From Plazaster borealis (Eukaryota; Echinodermata; Asteroidea; Forcipulatida; Labidiasteridae): a DNA stretch of 64,000 bases. This document shows positions 30,300 through 43,392 of this stretch, one piece after another. The position numbers and the translations under genes were made by a program. The DNA lies in assembly GCA_021014325.1 (NCBI GenBank), contig JAJGQC010000611.1:222501-286500 (forward strand), written 5' to 3'. Every line of letters starts with the position of its first letter. The stretch's first letter is position 1. The notes beneath the pieces were generated by a model. It made no database searches. It was not told the origin of the DNA and saw only the letters and a program-made list of their open reading frames with translations.

Positions 30300-33280
30300 G
30301 TAGTGTTTTACCAGCCCAGGTTGTAATAAGATTGGGTGCAGGGCAAATGCTTGTGCTGGGAGTTGGCAGTTAACGGTTACATGTAGTTCACAAACTGTAA
30401 ATTCAGTATTGGTTTACCCGGAGACGTTAATTGAGAAATTAGAAGCCATTTTGTGTCCAAGAGAACGCATTGGCGAATACAGGGTGCCAGACTAGTCTGC
30501 CTATTGGGTTGTGTTGCATTTGGATCGAAAAATGGCGTCCAGCAACCGTGTGACCAAAGAAAACTGGTCCCTTTATGTCAGACCCTCTCTCAATACACAG
30601 CTCTGATTTTACCCAATTGTTCAATCGGTTTTAAACCAAGCAGTATGATAACCAGTTGGGTGAGTTTCCATACAGTGACCAGCCAATGAAGTAAATGTGT
30701 GATCTCACTTTTCTTGACCAAATGACATCTTGATCTATCGTAAACCTCCGAGACAATGAATCATCACTGCTTATTTTGATTGCCGCATTCAAAATAGGCA
30801 TGTGTTTAAAAATGTACAAGATCTCTGACAACACCATGCAAGTGATGCAATGCTGATTTGTTTACAGATTTAGAAGAGGTAAATAAATAAACTATTGCAA
30901 CAATGTGTGGCATACGCCGTCTGTGCATTAAATACGAAGAAATAATATTGATACAAACCTGTAATGGAGTTGTTTTCAGATATAATAACCAATATCATAG
31001 CGCAAAAAATGGTGCACCAAATGGCTTGAATTGGGCATTCTTTTTTACAAAATTTTGAACTTCTGAGGGGGGCACATCCTCCTCCAACTCCCCCCTGCGT
31101 TGCTACGTGATGGGCGGCACTAACGCGCCGATGTACTTTTTCTTTCATATTCGCCTCCCCAAAAATAGAGCAAGAGGATTGCAGGTTCCTCCTCATATTC
31201 CACTTTTTTGGCCCAAGCAATGGTCAGTCAAACTCCTGATCCACCAGCTGGTGATCCTCACACAGAGGTTGGACATTCTCTTCCAACCAGGGTAGGGTCT
31301 TCTGCATCCAGCTCCCCAGGGTCTTTACCAGACATGCCTGGTAGTGTGGGTAAATCAGTAGGGGGCACTATTGTGTGTAAATGTTAGTGTTATTGTACCT
31401 ACCGGTAGGAAAACATGAATAAGTAAGTAGCTCTATAAGTAATTGTTCGTAGACCTGAACCACACTACACTCTGGATTTAAATTGTTGGCAATTAAATCA
31501 ATTACGTCAGAAGTACTGAAACGAGGCAGCTGCTGACGGGTTGGAATGGGAGTCGAGGCGGACGTAAAGTCATCGTGCGTTGAAGATATTGCGGTCAATA
31601 TCAACATTATCATCATACAAAGAGTACGTCATTGTTTGTGCACAAGACCCGTTAAAATGCACCGTAATGTGTCACTATTATTGTTGTTTATAATTCAGAG
31701 AATTAAATATTGCAAAATCCCACAGGTAACATGAGTATAACAATACAAATACATACAGTTATAAGATTTTTTTAAAATACTGATTCACATAAAATTTGTA
31801 ATTATATGGAGAAGAGGGGAAAATAATTTAACCCCAAAATTACAAAGTTGGGATCAAGGAAGGAGTTTATAATGAAATTTTTTCAAACTACAAAAATAAC
31901 TCCCAAACTTTTACTATTGATAACAACAAATAAATAAATAATCAATATACTTATAATAAATGCAGTTATTATAAATAACTTTGTCTGTCAGTCATGAAAT
32001 GTCTCTGAAAATTAAATGTCGCAATTTACTGCACAGTACTATCTACATGGTTATTTTTGCGCATCACTAACAAGAATGTGAAACGTTGTCTTTGTTAACA
32101 AAGACTTAACCAAATTAAATGTGTGAATTACTTGCTTCAATTTAGAAAGTCATTTGATAATTATAAATTATTAAAAAAAAGTAATTTATTTTGTTTAACT
32201 TAATTAAATGTAAAGGGCAATGATAAATTGGCCTATCACTTACAAATTCATAAAATGTCGAGAAACGAAAACTGTGTTTTTGTTTCTTATAAACGGGCGC
32301 CACTGCTGGGAAAATTTAAAAGCGATCGTATTAAACCGTGCAAAAAGAGCAGCCTCGTTTCAGAAACGTATTGTTTTAATACGTAAACTGTGATGGGGAA
32401 ATTTAAAAACCATTATCTCAGTTGCAGTGAATTTAATAAAATGTTTGTGTTCAGAGATGATTTATATATATGTATTATGGTTGATTTTATACATGTATTT
32501 TAGGGGTGCATTTTTGCTATGAATATTGAGGTGTAATAGCTGATATAAACAGTGACGTAACCAGGTATTGGGGGCAAGTGGGAGAAAAGACATAATTTGG
32601 GGGTTATATGTATTTAACCATTCTTTCGTACATTTTAAAAATTTCTTTTGGGTTTGCAAAGTTGTTACGCCAATGGATATAAAGCACTGTGTTGTCTTAA
32701 AGGGGTTATAAAGCAAAATAGTTAATTTTAAACTCTGCTGATGAGGTTAATTCAAGGAGTCGCTGACTTCTACCCTTCCTTGATCAGGAAATGCAATATT
32801 TTTAACCTGCTTTACAGCAAATAAGGAGTGTTTTTCTACGTTTAAAACAGTTTAAATTAGAACTGTTAAAAGTAAATTCATTTTGAGACAAGGTGGATCT
32901 TATTTTGCTTTAAAAAAAAATCACTACTTTGACATGTAATTCATGTTGACCAATTTAAATGATACTAAAAATAACAGACCCATACCTATGTATTTTAAAT
33001 TTTAAAATATTTATTTAAATTATTTAATTTTAAATTTTAAATGTTAAACTTATGGTTTGTAGTCTTAATAGTCTTTACTTTTACTCGTTAAACACATCTT
33101 GTATTATGTAATGGGTTGTTTTTTTCTACAAATAAACTTTTTTGGGTCAAACACCACCAAACATTTCTTCATTATTTTTCCTCCCAGGCTCATGCTAAGG
33201 TCATAGAGCGCATCTCATTATTTTTATATTTTTTTACCTATCTATCCTAAGGTTTATATAATAACGTCCAAGCAAATTTT
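30300..33280. other. AT-rich, no gene recognised
   Basis: Contains long A/T-rich runs (31740-33170). One plus-strand stretch at ~31215-31370 reads SQTPDPPAGDPHTEVGHSLP, but I cannot assign it. A later exon of the LRR gene could be hidden here, but I see no LRR or TIR motif. Confidence 0.4.
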
Positions 33281-33284
33281 TCAA

Positions 33285-33365
33285 GCGGCCATGTGGCCCA
33301 GTGGCTAGCTCACAGCTCCGGAATTCTGGAGCTGTGAGCTTGGGGTTCAAATCCAGGTGGGCCCC
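33285..33365 (+). mobile_element. tRNA-like SINE head
   Basis: ggccatgtggcccagtggct (A box), a perfect hairpin in place of the anticodon arm (tcacagctcc...ggagctgtga), then ttggggttcaaatccaggtg (B box) and gggcccc pairing with ggcc. It is followed by a short acceptor-like tail. Non-functional as a tRNA because the anticodon arm is replaced by the longer hairpin. Confidence 0.65.
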
Positions 33366-33507
33366 TTTTTACCAGTAAAAAGGAACTTTTTTAAATTTCT
33401 TGTAACAATGGGTAGGGCTTGAACCTGGTACCTTGTAGCCACTCTCTCTTACCGCTTTCTTAAAAATCTAACGGTTTTTGACCTGATGAATATTAGAATG
33501 GCCTGAC

Positions 33508-33800
33508 TTAGAAAAATTGGAGCTTGGATTGGGGAGTAAAATTGCTAAGGGCCGAGGGGTTACCTGGGTTCTGAGACTCACCGGGCAAGGGGCTGGGGGG
33601 GGGGGGTTGCTGGGCTGTCAAGTCAGCCAATGGGCTGGGCTGGGCTGGTTTGACTGAACTTCCTGGTGTGATGGTATGGGTAGCTTGGCATGGGATGATA
33701 TGGCTGGGTGGAGGACTTGGGCTATGGGCTGATGGGTTCGGGTAGGGATATGGACTAGTCATCATGCTTGGGTGTGGCTGGCTGGAGATGGGCATGATCA
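33508..33800. repeat. G-rich / ggctgg low-complexity tract
   Basis: Runs of gggctgggctgg, gatggg and a G10 tract. The minus-strand Pro/Ser-rich ORF over it is a by-product of composition. Confidence 0.6.
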
Positions 33801-36109
33801 AGCTGGGTAGAGGACTGGACCATTGGCAAACGTTAATTGGTATATTTTAACCACCATTTATTAAACTTTAAATGCAAAAACAACACCTATATATGTTAAT
33901 ATTTTATTGATTGATTACTGTTCCTTTAAATCAATTCCACCCTACAGTTACACCACATCAACCTATGCTGTACCCACACAACAAGACTTGTTGTCTTCCC
34001 ATGAACATGTATGTTCATTTTGAACTGTTCCTTTAAATAAATTCCACCCTGCAGTAAAATCCAATGAACCTACATAACAATACTTGTTTCTACCCAGCAT
34101 ACCCCATCCCCGAACCAGGCCCATTTCTATACCCATCCCATTCATGCCCCATCCCTAGCTATCCTAAGCCGTTCCCGCAGCATGATGATTTATACTGCTA
34201 GTCCATCTCCCTCAAATTAAACTCCCATCCCTGGCGCCAGTCATCTACCCAGCTAGCTCATACCCATGTCCAACCAGCCACACCCCAGCAAAATTAATCC
34301 ATCTACCCTCAAATCGAACTCACAGTCCCAGTTTGATTATAATTATGTCCAACCAGCCACACCCCCAAAAATTACTACCAGTCCGACTATCGCATTTCTG
34401 TTCATTACCGCAAGATCTTGCGGGAGCCAGTTGCGTACCCCTGTAGTCTTCGACAGGCACAGGTGATTGGAACCAGCCAAAGCAAAAAACAGGTACCCGA
34501 TTACCGCCTTACACCAGATAAACATATAGTAGGGGTCGGGGTACTCGACGGCTTGATGCCGTGACGCGATATTCAAAATGGCCACCAGCCATGCTTGATC
34601 TGTGTAAACACCGTGGATGTATTACGATCATTTGATGTTATTTTCTGTCTCTAGAGGTAAGCTTTATCGTGTAGCTTATTTAAGTTCAAGATGAAGAATA
34701 GGAATAGGCCTCGTGTGAACCCGTGTAAACACTAAGATTGTCATAAAACGGTACTTTTGTGGCTTTCTATTTCCACCTTCATGCACGTAAACAACGGCAC
34801 TTGGAAGTATACAACGGCCGGATGTAGGTCATTGCATTGTGCCAGTCAATGACAACTTGCCGTCAATCAAATGAAACAATGTACTTTTCTGTTTAGAGTA
34901 TCTGGTGTCTGTGTTACGTAATCTTTACCGCTTGTAGTTTACATAATGTTGTATTTACCTCAATGCGTGGATGGTTGTATCTGAGATCAATGTGTGGGCC
35001 TAGGCCTACATGTTTCTAAAATGAAATAAGGGAATTACAGTCATGTAACGTCAGCTGTTGTAAACTGCTTACCAAACAAAATGAAATGTCATCAAAAAAT
35101 TGATAATGGTCTGACGTTTCGACCTTTGCAGAGTCTTCCTCAAAGGCTGACGTTCTAAAACGGGTTAAGGTTTGGCACCTACATTCATTAACTCTGAGCA
35201 TAACCAAATTGTTTGTGTTTTTAAGACACCTTAATGAAAGGGGTTGGGTGGATATCGATTTGAAAATAAAATTTGCTGATTTTAAGTTGTGATTTCTGTG
35301 AAACGATTACCGAATAAAGAGAACGACGATATACTGTGTAATTTTGTTTCTGGTTGATAATGATATTCAATGTTGTGTGTATTCGAACCTTGCCCAATTC
35401 ACTGTATAAAAATACAATCAATAAATGAAAGCAAGAGTAGTTCCTCATAATCATAGGAACTTCGGTAACAGTAGACATTTTAATCGTTCATCTTTGGTTT
35501 GAAATGGTATAACAAAATAATGAGCTCTTCGTTAACTAATAATGATTACAAACTTAGACAATAGACGTATTCAATGAATTCTTGTACCAAAATTTATAGC
35601 TTTAAAGAAGCTGAATCCTTGGCTGAATTTATGTTCACACGCGGCCATAAATGATGCATTTAACACCCCAGGAAAAACACCCCAAACAACTCTATCCGAT
35701 TCCCCTTTCGTATCGTAGTCCCCCCAAAAAATTAATAGATAAAAATAAATAAATAAATAAATAAATACAAGATTCAATTGACCGAACACCTATATAAAAC
35801 TTAGTTCAATCATCCATTCCATACCCAAACCCGTTCTCTTTCCAATCCATTATTCAAACCCTAAAACGAAACCACTCAACCGGACACTCAAAATCTAGCG
35901 AGAACACCGGTGAAATGTTTACTGCTAGCCCTTGCAAATTTCCTCTGACCACGGCATGAACGAGCCTCTAAACCCATTTATATTATAACAGCTCTAGGCC
36001 TATTCCTTAATTCCACAACGAGAACCACCGAATCAGACACTCAAATATTATCCAATAAAAACACATGTGAAATTACGGCATGGCCCTTCGCTACAATTCA
36101 TGTCCTTGG
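33801..36109. other. No gene recognised
   Basis: Contains the repeated phrase tgtccaaccagccacaccc at ~34268 and ~34349, and a ctgacgtttcgacctttgc motif at 35112 that recurs in diverged form at ~62835. Otherwise AT-rich with a poly-TAAA run at ~35735-35765. Confidence 0.4.
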
Positions 36110-36745
36110 TCACTGACTCTATACCCACAGCGTGTGCCTTCAACTCAATATTTTTAAGTCAGAACAGTCTCTCATGTGCCTATGTTTCCCAAGTAAACTA
36201 ATGGTCCATACCTACAGCGTGTGCCTTCCACTCGAATTATTTTGCAAGTCCGAACCAAAGATTCCCCTGTATACCTATACCTATTCCTACGTAAACTCTA
36301 ACGGTATAGCGTGTGCCTTCCACTCGCAAATTATTTACCAAGTATAAAGCAAGGATTTCCTATGCCATAGTACCCTGCGTACCCTGTTGACTAATTAACT
36401 GATGGTCTATACCTAAAGCGTGTGCCTTCCACTCGCCAATTATTTACTAAGTATAAAGCAAGGATTTCCCTATGCCATAGTACCCTGCGTACCCTGTTGA
36501 CTAATTAACTGATGGTCTATACCTAAAGCGTTTGCCTTCCACTCGCCAATTATTTACTAAGTATAAAGCAAGGATTTCCCTATGCCATAGTACCCTGCGT
36601 ACCCTGTTGACTAATTAACTGATGGTCTATACCTAAAGCGTTTGCCTTCCACTCGCCAATTATTTACTAAGTATAAAGCACTGATTTTCCCATGCCATAG
36701 TATCCTGTGTAAAGTATGAACCGAAGGTTCATCAAGTCTAAAATG
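36110..36745. repeat. Tandem array A, 110-bp unit
   Basis: Unit start (aaagcgtgtgccttccactcg) at about 36305, 36414, 36524 and 36634, a period of 109-110 bp, with ggatttccctatgccatag and taccctgcgtaccctg inside. Two more diverged units lie at 36110-36305. No coding content. Confidence 0.9.
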
Positions 36746-36764
36746 CTTATTTTCCTGGGGGGAC

Positions 36765-36945
36765 CCAAGTGGGTGTCGTAGGTAGGTGTCGGACTCCGGA
36801 GGCAGCGGTCCCCGGTTCGAGCCCCGGTCCGAAGCCCGGTCCAAGGCCGCGCGGTGAGTGGGGCCGCCCGGTCCGAGGCCGCGCGGTGAGTGGGGCCGCC
36901 AGGTCGCCACTCACCGCGCAGTGGCACGCACCGCCCCTACGAGCT
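36765..36945 (+). repeat. tRNA-like sequence plus GC-rich minisatellite
   Basis: 36770-36830 resembles a tRNA: A-box-like gtcgtaggtaggtgtc, tcggactccggaggc, then the B box ccccggttcgagccccggt with a paired stem. It is followed by two copies of a 36-bp GC-rich unit (cggtccaaggccgcgcggtg and variants). It marks the border between arrays A and B. Confidence 0.6.
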
Positions 36946-37029
36946 TCTAAAGAAACTTAAAACTTAAAACGAACCTATGCACTTTTTTAATCAAACTTTT
37001 TCGATTTATTAAAAAAAGATTTTTTAAAA

Positions 37030-37960
37030 CCCGAACTGTTTTTACGTAGCGGAATCGATCCCGGGACCTTTCGGTCCAGAGTCCTGAGCCTTCCACTGGG
37101 CCACTGCTCCTCTTCCTTAATATGCGTTCGAGTTTAATTTTAAACCTTAGAATGAATAACTTTAAATCAAAACGTACTAAAAGAACACCCATGAATCGAA
37201 CCCAGTACCTATGGGTTCAGAATCCGGAGCCCTTCCACTGGGCCATTGCTCCTCTTACTTAATTTGCGTTCGAGTTTAATCTTAAACCTTAGAATGAACA
37301 ACTTTAAATCAAAACGTACTAAAAGAACACCCATGATTCGAACCCAGTACCTATGGGTTCAGAGTCCGGAGCCCTTCCACTGGGCCACTGCTCCTCTTAC
37401 TTAATTTGCGTTCGAGTTTAATTTTAAACCTTACAATGAATAACTTTAAATCAAAACGTACTAAAAGAACACCCATGAATCGAACCCAGTACCTGTGGGT
37501 TCAGAGTCCGAGCCCTACCACTGGGCCACTGCTCCTCTTACTTAATTCGCGTTCGAGTTTAATCTTAAACCTTAGAATGAACAACTTTAAATCAAAACGT
37601 ACTAAAAGAACACCCATGATTCGAACCCAGTACCTATGGGTTCAGAGTCCGGAGCCCTTCCACTGGGCCACTGCTCCTCTTACATAAATTGCGTTCGAGT
37701 TTAATTTTAAACCTCAGCATGAACAACTTCAAATTAAAACGTACTAAAAGATCACCAGGGATTCGAACCCAGTACCTATGGGTTAAGGGTCCGGAGCCCT
37801 TCCACTGGGCCACTGCTCCTCTTACATAAATTGCGTTCGAGTTTAATTTTAAACCTCAACATGAACAACTTCAAATTAAAACGTACTAAAAGAAAACCAG
37901 GGAATCGAACCCAGTACCTATGGGTTCAGAGTCCGGAGCCCTTCCGCCGGGCTACTGATC
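37030..37960 (-). repeat. Tandem array B, 142-bp unit with a tRNA-like core
   Basis: The box ccttccactgggcca recurs at 37089, 37231, 37373, 37514, 37656, 37798 and 37940: seven units of 141-142 bp. On the minus strand each unit has ggagcagtggcccagtgg (A box), ccggactctgaac and tactgggttcgaatc (B box). The loop CTCTGAA is like the tRNA-Gln loop, but the stem bases on either side do not pair, so these are probably not working tRNAs. A Pol III promoter function is possible. Confidence 0.85.
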
Positions 37961-39925
37961 CTCCTACAAAAATTGCGTTCGAGTTTAATTTAAAACCCTA
38001 CAACATCGAATCAACAACGGCCAAAAAGTATACTACTGGTAAATAGCGTTTGCCTTCCAGTCGCAAATTATTGATTAAGTGTAAAGCAAGGATTTCCCTG
38101 TGCCATAGTACCCTGCGTAAACCAATGGCCCTAAGCGTACAAAAAGAACACACGGGATTCGAACCCAGTACCTTTGCGTTCAGAGTCCGGAGCCCTTCCA
38201 CTGGGCCACTGATCCTCCTATAACAAATTGCGTTCGAGTTTAATTTAAAACCCTGCATCATCAAATCAACAACGGCCAAAAAGTAAACAACTGGTAAATA
38301 GCGTTTGCCTTCCAGTCGCAAATTATTTATTAAGTGTAAAGCAAGGATTTCCCTGTGCCATAGTACCCTGCGTAAACCAATGGCCTTAAGCGTACAAAAA
38401 GAACACACAGGATTCGAACCCAGTACCTTTGCGTTCGGAGTCCGGAGCCCTTCCACTGGACCACTGTTCCTCCTACTCAAATTGCGTTCGAGTTTAATTT
38501 AAAACCCTAGAACATCAAATCAACAACGGCCAAAAAGTAAACTATTGGTAAATAGCAGCGTGTGCCTTCCACTCGCAAATTATTTATTAAGTGTAAAGCA
38601 AGGATTTCCCTGTGCCATAGTACCCTGCGTAAACCAATGGCCTTAAGCGTACAAAAAGAACACACGGGATTCGAACCCAGTACCTTTGCGTTCAGAGTCC
38701 GGAGCCCTTCCACTGGGCCACTGATCCTCCTATAAAAAATGCGTTCGAGTTTAATTTAAAACCCTACAACATCAAATCAACAACGGCCAAAAAGTAAACA
38801 ACTGGTAAATAGCGTTTGCCTTCCAGTCGCAAATTATTGATTAAGTGTAAAGCAAGGATTTCCCTGTGCCATAGTACCCTGCGTAAACCAATGGCCTTAA
38901 GCGTACAAAAAGAACACACGGGATTCGAACCCAGTACCTTTGCGTTCAGAGTCCGGAGACCTTCCACTGGACCACTGTTCCTCCTACTCAAATTGCGTTC
39001 GAGTTTAATTTAAAACCCAGAACAAATCAACAACGGCCAAAAAGTAAACAACTGGTCAATAGCGTTTGCCTTCTAGTCGCAAATTATTGATTAAGTGTAA
39101 AGCAAGGATTTCCCTGTACCATAGTACCCTGCGTAAACCAATGGCCTTAAGCGTACAAAAGAACACACGGGATTCGAACCCAGTACCTTTGCGTTCAGAG
39201 TCCGGAGCCCTTCCACTGGGCCACTGATCCTCCTATAACAAATTGCGTTCGAGTTTAATTTAAAACCCTGCATCATCAAATCAACAACGGCCAAAAAGTA
39301 AACAACTGGTAAATAGCGTTTGCCTTCCTTGATTAAGTGTAAAGCAAGGATTTCCCTGTGCCATAGTACCCTGCGTAAACCAATGGCCTCAAGTCTACAA
39401 AAAGAAACACACGGGATTCGAACCCAGTACCTTTGCGTTAAGAGTCCGGAGCCCTTCCACTGGGCCACTGTTCCTCTTACTTAAATTGCGTTTGATTTTA
39501 GTTTAAAACCTAAAACATCAAATCAACACCGGCCAAAAAGTAAAGTAATGGTAAATAGCGACGAGCGTGTGCCTTCCACTCGCAAATTAATTACAAGTGC
39601 AATACAAGGATTTCCCCATGCCATAGTACCCTGCGTAAACCAATGGGACCGTCTTAACTTACAAAAATAACACACAGGATTCGAACCCAGTACCTTTGCG
39701 TTCAGAGTCCGGAGCCCTTCCACTGGGCCACACTGCTCCTGTTACTCAAATTTCGTTCGAGTTTATTTTAAAACCCTACAACATCAAATCAACAACGGAC
39801 AAAAAGTACGGTAAACTAATAGCGTGTGTGCCATTCGAACCCGGTACCATGGGGTTCGGAGTCCCGATCCTTGTCCGCAATGCTACTGGTCCTCTGCCTT
39901 ATTTGCATTTTAATGTAATATAGAA
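37961..39925 (-). repeat. Tandem array AB, ~254-bp composite unit
   Basis: The same tRNA-like core recurs at 38194, 38449, 38706, 38960, 39209, 39453 and 39716, with periods of 244-263 bp. Between cores each unit carries a block matching array A (gtgtgccttccactcgcaa, aagcaaggatttccctgtg, ccatagtaccctgcgtaaac). The unit is therefore B (142 bp) plus A (~110 bp) amplified together. The last unit, near 39830-39900, is diverged. Confidence 0.88.
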
Positions 39926-41814
39926 TCTAAGAATGAATTAACACCGTTAATGTAGAGAAGTATAAACATATACGATGAAAGGATTGGGACTGGGTACGAC
40001 CATGGTACGACGAAGTTATTTCGACGGTGTTATGGAGGATAAATAAAATTCACGGGACTGAAACGAGGAATAGCCAAATTTTTTAGAAGTGTTTAACTGA
40101 GGAAATCACAATGATCGAAAAAGGTGGGACAATTATGGGGGGGCATATTCACACCGAGTGCGTAATGTGGCCAACAAAACCATTAAATATTGTATGTTAT
40201 AGATCTACATTATTTTTTTTAGTCTAAGTAATTGAACTCTAAATATACATGGCACGGATTCTTTTTCTTGTTTTCTTTCTTTTTAATATTCGAGTTTATT
40301 AACTTCATATAATTTTATAATAATACTGCCATCAAAATCAAGATGAAGATTGCAAACAATAACACACTAAAGTTTTAAAAGCAAAAATTAATACACCTGT
40401 AAAAAGATATTAAAAGAATTCAAACGTCAATAGTGTGTATGTGTAAACAAAATAAATGTTGACACAAGGTAATATGAAGCTGTCATACGGTACTAGTCAC
40501 TGTGCCAGACTTGAGCCAATGTTGAAGTCATTTGTAAACATTGATGTAACACAGGCTATACACGTACGTCTGCAAGTGAATAATTCGATACAATAATAGA
40601 AATCCCTGGATAACAGCAAACGGTACTGAATAACAGAGAATCATAGGGAGCGATAACACGCTCTCGCCCATTGTGTTGTGAAAAGTAGGCTACACACACA
40701 AGCATACCAGCCAAACGTAATGTGTAAAATTGAACATACGTACAGCTACTAGAAACATATACAGATCGCAAACATTGCTATTTTTCAGTGCTCTTACCTC
40801 TCAGGGGTCTGAGAGACTTATTATGGAACCAGAATAAACGAGTATACATTAGTCTTGCCTGAACAGCTCGCTGAAGATTAAAACCACGACAAAAATGCTC
40901 TAATTATCGTCCACGGAGACAGCCAGATTCAAGCGTGCTTGGAGACCATTTTGAATACACGTGTATGCGGTACCCTGAATAAAGCATTGATTGATTGATA
41001 AGAGACCAACTGGGGTACCCGACTATTCGTTCTCTTGTGGCACGGTTTGAAAACTCTGCCCTCACAGAATGATCCAACGGGGGAAATTGAAAATTTTAAT
41101 TTGTTCCGCCATTCCAACCCAAAACGGTGTAAAAACTACTGTTGAAGTCCAAACAGTCCATTTCTCACTTTTTGTATAAATATATTCAAGCGAAAGTGTG
41201 ACACACTATTTAAAAAAATAAATTAAAAAGTTGTGTATTAAAACAATTAAAAAGACGTAAATTAGTGATAAGATAACTCCAAATGTTTGATCATCTTAGA
41301 TTATCTTAGATGGTTTACAAAATGATGTTGCTTTATAATGTAATGGTCAAGCTCACACATTAAACATGCATACACGAGGCTTCATACGTGTGTGTAAGGT
41401 CAAGCACACACATTAAAGTCAATACAAATATGCAAGGATTCTTTGATCTATTTTTCATCCAAAATTGATGTCATAAATGGCAAAAAATCCCAGGATTTTT
41501 CCCATACCATTTAACCTATGATATCTCTCATATTTATTTTAAACAATAACTGTTTCAGAAAAACAAAATTATACAGGTTTTCAAGGCCAATTTCAACGAA
41601 AACTCACTCAAGAGATATGTAGTGGTCTCAAGATTTGCTAATTAAATATTCATGTTAAAAGATCCGAAAACAAAAGGCAAGACGACAATGGCGTTCATCA
41701 AACCTTGAAATCCATTGTCAACTCTTTAATTCTCAACGTCAGAAGGTCCAGTCTCATTGTGGTTCCCCTGCCGGCAGTTCACACCAAACCCCCACACCCC
41801 TACCCTCCCACACC
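39926..41814. other. No gene recognised; possible LINE tail
   Basis: At 40970-41000 the sequence ctgaataaagcattgattga, with a (ATTG)n end, resembles the 3' tail of a non-LTR retrotransposon on the plus strand. Nothing else was identified. Confidence 0.35.
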
Positions 41815-41850
41815 AAACCCCATAACCCTAAGTCCATAACCCTAATAATA
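41815..41850 (-). repeat. Short degenerate CCCTAA-type repeat
   Basis: ccataaccctaagtccataa then ccctaataa, opposite in orientation to the array at 1-217. Confidence 0.5.
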
Positions 41851-41979
41851 CAAGTTCAGAAGAAATTAATTTGAAAATATGAAACTGTTGAGAAAGTTCT
41901 TTAATATGAATGATCAACTTATTAAAAGCCTGGAAATTACCTTAAACATTTATTTTAGTCATAATTCAAAATACCGCCA

Positions 41980-42389
41980 AACCCCTCCATGAGAAATTGC
42001 CGTTTTGACCCAGGATATGGGCCAATTCCTATACGGTTATTTTGTACACAACCAATGGAGCAGGGTGAACCCGCGATATGGCTATATTCCTGTACACATT
42101 GGTTTGTGCATAGTGTATTGGCCGTGGTGGACCCGTGATATGGTTATATTCCTGTACCCAATGTTAGCGCGCAGTGTATGGGGATGCAGACCGCAACGTT
42201 TCGGTGCTGTGGACCCGGGATATGGCCATATTCCTGTACCCATTGCTTTGCACAGTGTATGGGTACTCCGCGTCTAAGAATATGCTCATATAGCGGGTTC
42301 AACTCGCTCCATAGGCCGTGTACAAAATAACCACATAGGAAATTACCCATATCCCGGGACAAACGGCAATTATTTTATGGAGGGGGGTT
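41980..42389. mobile_element. MITE with long terminal inverted repeats and internal repeats
   Basis: The left end contains acccctccatgagaaattgc, then cgttttgacccaggatatgg and ggttattttgtacac. The right end carries the complement of each in order (gtgtacaaaataacc, catatcccgggacaaacg, gcaattattttatggagggg), giving ~70-bp inverted repeats. Inside, a phrase like gacccgggatatgg...ttcctgtacccattg recurs about four times. No ORF of note. Confidence 0.8.
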
Positions 42390-42761
42390 GTTTGTTTGGT
42401 TGGGCAATATTTTGGAAATACGATTAAAATAGATGTTTTTTGGGGAAATGAAAAGCGAAAAGTCGTTTTTAGGCTTTTAGGTTCCTAACACTTTTGTTAC
42501 CAAATTATAAAATTATAAAATGTTATTAACAACAAGGTGTTCGGGATGACGTTCAAATCTTGAATGTAACACAAATCCAGAGCTTTATTAAAAATACATG
42601 TAAGCTAATCTTGACCAAGCATTTATTGCTGTGTATAGATGTAGATGTGGTAAAACTGTACCTTTAAGGTGACATCATGTTACAATTTATGTCATTATAA
42701 TAGGACCTTTAACTTTGGGAACACCCCAGCCGGAACATGCAGGGTTGAGCTTATAACTGCA

Positions 42762-42950
42762 TGGCCCAATTGTATAAAGCTTGTGAGCACAAAACTTGCT
42801 AAGCACAGAAAACTCTTGCTTATGAAAAATAGGCTACCAGCCAAAATACCACACAGTTACGATGTGACTGAAACCCCACTCATTTCTTGCTTAGCACAGA
42901 AATTTGCTTAGTAGAAGTTTCTGCAAAACAGCTTTATGAAATTGGGCCCT
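42762..42950. mobile_element. GCTTAAGC-type MITE
   Basis: Starts tggcccaattgtataaagc, contains cttgctaagcacagaaa and ggctaccagccaaaatacc, ends gctttatgaaattgggccc. Confidence 0.75.
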
Positions 42951-43392
42951 GTTCCTAAAGATCTTGTGAAAGTGCACCCGTAGGTGACATAATAAATGTG
43001 ACACTTGATGACGTCATCATAATGTGACTTCAAATTGTAGATGTAACAAATCCCGGCTTGATTACTGATTAGGATCTGACTCGTTTGGAATAGTTATTAT
43101 GAATAGGCCTAATGGGTGACCACCAATGAAATAACTTGACAACGCAATAAATTGATGATAAACTAAACAATGTTTTATTAGAAGCTCTGCTCCTCTCCAG
43201 TATCTCTCTCAAACTCACTTCTTAATCTTACATTTCTTTATTTTATTCCAATCTTTGTTAATCATTATTTTCTAAATCGAAATAGAAAACTTAAAGTTAA
43301 AAAGAAACCAACCGCGCACGTGCTTTGCAAATAGCTTGCGCAAGCGGTTGATTAATTAACATGTCACTACACTAAAAATGGAAACCTTTTAC

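Noticed and set aside
31107..31295. Possible exon with SQTPDPPAGDPHTEVGHSLP
   Set aside because: No homologue recognised, no clear acceptor, and surrounded by AT-rich non-coding sequence. Left as unassigned.
33508..33801. 97-codon Pro/Ser-rich ORF
   Set aside because: Lies on a G-rich ggctgg low-complexity tract with no start context, motif or splice support.
36611..36960. Overlapping Arg/Pro-rich ORFs on both strands
   Set aside because: Produced by the GC-rich minisatellite and tRNA-like sequence at the array A/B border.
37030..37960. Cluster of functional tRNA-Gln genes
   Set aside because: A and B boxes and the loop fit, but the anticodon stem does not pair in the units I folded by eye and the copies vary together as satellite units.
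37998..39468. Repeated ORFs with AKVLGSNPVCSFC and similar peptides on the minus strand
   Set aside because: Translations of the tRNA-like satellite. The peptide block is the A-box/B-box core read as codons.
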